A stretch of DNA of 20,980 nucleotides from JAYUZR01 sp043751595 (GTDB lineage: Bacteria > Patescibacteriota > UBA1384 > CAILIB01), in assembly GCA_043751595.1 (NCBI GenBank), contig JAYUZR010000011.1, positions 1-20,980 on the forward strand, read 5' to 3'. How positions within the stretch are numbered: position 1 is the stretch's first letter; every line of letters begins with the position of its first letter. A program made the position numbers and the translations under genes. Below are positions 18,813 to 20,980 of this stretch, piece after piece. A model generated the notes under the pieces. That model did not search any database and was not told the origin of the DNA. It saw nothing but the letters and a program-made list of their open reading frames with translations.

Positions 18813-19274
18813 ATGAATTACTGGCTCTTCAAAAAAGAACCCAAAAATATCTCGATCGACGACATCGAGCAAAAAGGTGTGCAAAACTGGCACGGCGTGC
18901 GCAACTATCAGGCTCGCAATTATATGCGCGAGATGCAGGTGGGCGACTTAGTTCTTGTATATCATTCAAATAGTGAGCCTTCGGGTGTGGTGGGTGTGGC
19001 CGAAGTTTGCAAAGAAGCCTACAACGATATTACGGCGCAAGATCCTACGAGTTATCACCCCGATCCTAAGGCCACTCCCGAGAACCCTATTTGGAGCCAG
19101 GTAGATATCTCGTTTAAAGAGCGCTTTAAGCACATTATTTCGCTACAGGAGATTAAAGATGAGCCTTCTTTGGCTACCATGCTCGTTATTAAGCGGGGGA
19201 TGCGCCTTTCTATTCAACCTGTTACCCAGCAAGAGTTTGAGGCTGTGCTAGAGATGGGCCGCAAGAAAGCGTGA
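18813..19274 (+). CDS. EVE-domain protein (153 aa)
   Basis: A PUA-like fold that binds modified bases. The N-terminus MNYWLFKKEPKNISIDDIEQKG, then WHGVRNYQARNYMREMQVGDLVLVYHSNSEPSGVVGVAEV, is the hallmark of EVE proteins (thymocyte nuclear protein 1 family), with the W-x-G-V-R-N-Y-Q-A-R-N motif forming part of the base pocket. The C-terminus (WSQVDISFKERF, MLVIKRGMRLSIQPVTQQEFEAVLEM) is also typical. Members recognise modified cytosine or adenine in DNA or RNA. No methyltransferase or restriction gene is adjacent, so a housekeeping RNA role is as likely as restriction. Confidence 0.92.
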   Translation: MNYWLFKKEPKNISIDDIEQKGVQNWHGVRNYQARNYMREMQVGDLVLVYHSNSEPSGVVGVAEVCKEAYNDITAQDPTSYHPDPKATPENPIWSQVDISFKERFKHIISLQEIKDEPSLATMLVIKRGMRLSIQPVTQQEFEAVLEMGRKKA

Positions 19275-19328
19275 CGCCAGACAGAGAACCTGGTAAGAAA
19301 GATTAAAATTGGTTGGTTGGAGGAATGG

Positions 19329-19667
19329 ATGTATAGAAGGACTTGGGAAGTTATCCTACTTGTCTCTGGAGAATGGGGACTGCTGGAAGGCCTGATAAAA
19401 ACATATCAGGATGAGGGCTGGATAGCGCAGGCGATAGTGACCTGCTCGGAAGGATTGGTTGTTTATTTTTCAAATGCTGACCCAGCAGATGCTGAGTCTG
19501 TGGCTTGCTGGCACTATGTTGAGCTTGAAACAAGGGGCATTGTTGCAGATCGAGTCCGCTACCTAGGGGATTTATCTGAGGATGGCTGTCACTTTGTTTC
19601 AGTTAGAGTGCTTTCGACTCCCGAAGGGGATCGCTGGCTGCACCTCATGCGCTACCCTAAGAAATAA
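19329..19667 (+). CDS. Hypothetical small protein (112 aa), Shine-Dalgarno-led
   Basis: I do not recognise this protein. ATG 19329 is chosen because GGAGG (19319-19323) lies five bases before it; a TTG at 19317 in frame falls on the SD itself. The protein alternates strands and helices (TWEVILLVSGEWGLLEGLIKTYQDEGW; AIVTCSEGLVVYFSNADPADAESVACWHYVELE; VSVRVLSTPEGDRWLHLMRYPKK). This suggests a small alpha/beta fold. It is monocistronic and ends at a strong terminator. Confidence 0.62.
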   Translation: MYRRTWEVILLVSGEWGLLEGLIKTYQDEGWIAQAIVTCSEGLVVYFSNADPADAESVACWHYVELETRGIVADRVRYLGDLSEDGCHFVSVRVLSTPEGDRWLHLMRYPKK

Positions 19668-19700
19668 AAAAGCCCCCGCACGGTATTGCGGGGGCTTTTT
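19667..19700 (+). terminator. Strong intrinsic terminator
   Basis: AAAAAGCCCCCGC (19667-19679) pairs with GCGGGGGCTTTTT (19688-19700) over 13 bp. It starts at the last base of the preceding gene. Confidence 0.93.
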
Positions 19701-19763
19701 GCTGCTATATTAGGAATTACTTTCACCTATTAGATTGAGTAACCAAGAACTCAGATATCTAGC

Positions 19764-20660
19764 ATGCTTACTACTATCCTCACTATTTTAGGCTTAGCCG
19801 CTTTTGAATCGGTTTCAAGTGTTGATAACGCAGTTATTAACGCCGAGGTTCTTAAGGGCGTAGGGCCAAAAGCTAAAAAGTGGTTTCTTACCTGGGGCAT
19901 GGTCTTTGCTGTATTCGGGGTTCGCGGGCTATTACCCTGGCTCATTATCTGGGCGGTGGCGCCACAGTTAGGCCCAATTGGCGCACTTACTGCCACCTTC
20001 CGCAGTGATCCTGCGGTACTTGCGCAGTTAGAAGAAGCTACCCCTGTATTACTCGCCGCAGGTGGCACTTTCTTAGTACTGTTGTTTTTGCATTGGCTTT
20101 TTGTCGAGCCGAAAACCTACGGATTGCGGATTGAGGCGGCAATCCACCGCCAGGCTCCCTGGTTTTACGCCAGTGCTTCGCTGGTTCTGCTTGGTTTGCT
20201 CTGGGTCTTTGAGTTTATTGATGTTCATCGCGCGATTGCTATCGCGGTTGGTTCATCGCTCTTCTTTATAACGCATGGTATTAAAGAAAGTGCCGAGCAA
20301 GTCGAGCGAGATCTGCTGGCTACCCATTCTAGAAAAAGTGATTGGGGTAAAATTATCTATCTCGAACTGATCGATGCTATTTTCTCGATTGATGGTGTAC
20401 TTGGTTCCTTTGCTTTTACTCGCTCCGTGCCCCTCATCTTACTAGGAAATGGCCTAGGTGCACTGATTATTCGTCAACTTACTGTTTCTGGATCGGCCGT
20501 TATCGCGCAGTATCCGCTCCTTAAAAATGGGGCAATGTACGCTGTGGCACTCCTTGGCGGAACCATGCTGCTTGAGGCCTATGGCGCGCATGTTCCCTTA
20601 GCGGTGGCTCCACTCTGCACTATCGGCTGCATTCTGCTCTTTTTGCGCAAAAAGGCGTGA
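19764..20660 (+). CDS. TerC / DUF475-family integral membrane protein (298 aa)
   Basis: Several hydrophobic helices (about seven to nine) carry the TerC-type acidic motifs: FESVSSVDNAVINAEVL near the N-terminus and LELIDAIFSIDGVLGSFAFTRS in the second half, each with the conserved E-x-x-x-S-x-D core. The segment LFFITHGIKESAEQVERDLL and the ending LLKNGAMYAVALLGGTMLLE match the DUF475 branch. TerC-family proteins are linked to metal (mainly manganese) efflux and to metalation of exported proteins; the role here is inferred. ATG 19764 has no SD. An extended -10 (TGC-TATATT, about 19702-19710) lies some 50 bases upstream. Confidence 0.88.
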   Translation: MLTTILTILGLAAFESVSSVDNAVINAEVLKGVGPKAKKWFLTWGMVFAVFGVRGLLPWLIIWAVAPQLGPIGALTATFRSDPAVLAQLEEATPVLLAAGGTFLVLLFLHWLFVEPKTYGLRIEAAIHRQAPWFYASASLVLLGLLWVFEFIDVHRAIAIAVGSSLFFITHGIKESAEQVERDLLATHSRKSDWGKIIYLELIDAIFSIDGVLGSFAFTRSVPLILLGNGLGALIIRQLTVSGSAVIAQYPLLKNGAMYAVALLGGTMLLEAYGAHVPLAVAPLCTIGCILLFLRKKA

Positions 20661-20679
20661 CGTCGCTGCGGATGCGAGT

Positions 20680-20685
20680 TACAAT
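20680..20685 (+). promoter_or_regulatory. -10 box of the prepilin gene, leaderless geometry
   Basis: TACAAT is followed by exactly six bases (ACTAGT) and ATG 20692. Confidence 0.6.
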
Positions 20686-20691
20686 ACTAGT

Positions 20692-20980
20692 ATGCATCCG
20701 CTTCGCCGCCGCTTTCGTGGGTTTACCCTAGTAGAACTCATGGTTATCACCTCTATCTTGGGGGTGCTCATGGTCACTATTACTGTAAATGCCAAGCAGG
20801 CCCAGATTCGCGCCAACGATTCTAACCGAGTAGCCAGTATGCGCCAGTATCAGGCAGCACTCGAGCTTCACCGCAGTACTAATCGCACCTATTGGGTGGC
20901 GCGTATGGCCGGCATTGGGCGAGATCAACTTGCTGGCTTGGTTACTAAAAATATTTCAGATCAAAACCGTCTAACCGCCT
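20692..20980 (+). CDS. Type IV prepilin-like protein, 3'-truncated by the window edge
   Basis: MHPLRRRFRGFTLVELMVITSILGVLMVTITVNAKQAQ is a classic class III signal. A short basic leader ends in Gly10, prepilin peptidase would cut before Phe11, Glu15 is at position +5 of the mature protein, and a hydrophobic helix follows. The next region (RANDSNRVASMRQYQAALELHRSTNRTYW) is typical of small pseudopilins and pilins. The frame is open to the end of the window (96 codons seen). It fits type IV pili, which serve attachment and DNA uptake in Patescibacteria. Other pilus genes would be expected downstream. Confidence 0.92.
   Translation, partial: MHPLRRRFRGFTLVELMVITSILGVLMVTITVNAKQAQIRANDSNRVASMRQYQAALELHRSTNRTYWVARMAGIGRDQLAGLVTKNISDQNRLTA

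Overview
The window reads as a chromosomal segment of a small-genome bacterium. A member of the Patescibacteria (Candidate Phyla Radiation) is the best guess. This is inferred from many short orphan genes, a membrane protein with a UBA-like N-terminus, a prepilin gene, and -10 boxes placed right in front of start codons. TGA acts as a normal stop codon, so lineages that read TGA as glycine are excluded. No rRNA, CRISPR array or transposase is visible.

Layout. 1-3381: the end of a GNAT acetyltransferase, an orphan gene, a DnaC/IstB-like AAA+ ATPase, a DUF1905/YdeI-like protein and a single-pass membrane protein. 3406-4813: metK behind a complete SAM-I riboswitch whose downstream hairpin covers the metK initiation region. 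4773-6393: a divergent esterase/ring-cleaving dioxygenase pair like MhqD/MhqO (quinone detoxification). 6406-7123: an orphan gene with its own promoter and terminator. 7141-9667: a HAD phosphatase, a DUF1801 protein and the most striking gene here, a tRNA-dependent cyclodipeptide synthase (CDPS) fused to a type-2 periplasmic-binding-protein domain, divergent from a CYTH-domain protein. 10242-13533: a GNAT, poorly known genes, a highly structured non-coding stretch and ssrA (tmRNA) with a long 26-residue tag. 13620-15685: a helix-turn-helix/Hsp20 fusion, a PIG-L deacetylase and a coiled-coil protein. 15699-17909: tRNA-Val(GAC) followed by two tandem structured elements that repeat the tRNA 3' end, then small orphan and membrane genes. 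17923-20980: exonuclease III, an EVE-domain protein, an orphan, a TerC/DUF475 membrane protein and the start of a type IV prepilin-like gene.

Two expression grammars stand out. Many recognisable genes have a -10 hexamer exactly six bases before the ATG and no Shine-Dalgarno (SD) sequence (ATGs at 5417-, 5464+, 8212-, 9674+, 13635+, 16826+, 18813+, 20692+). That geometry implies leaderless mRNAs. Most of the orphan genes instead have a real SD, sometimes with a canonical -35/-10 promoter, and several carry their own terminator.

No searches were run. Family calls rest on motifs and residue spacing read directly from the translations.
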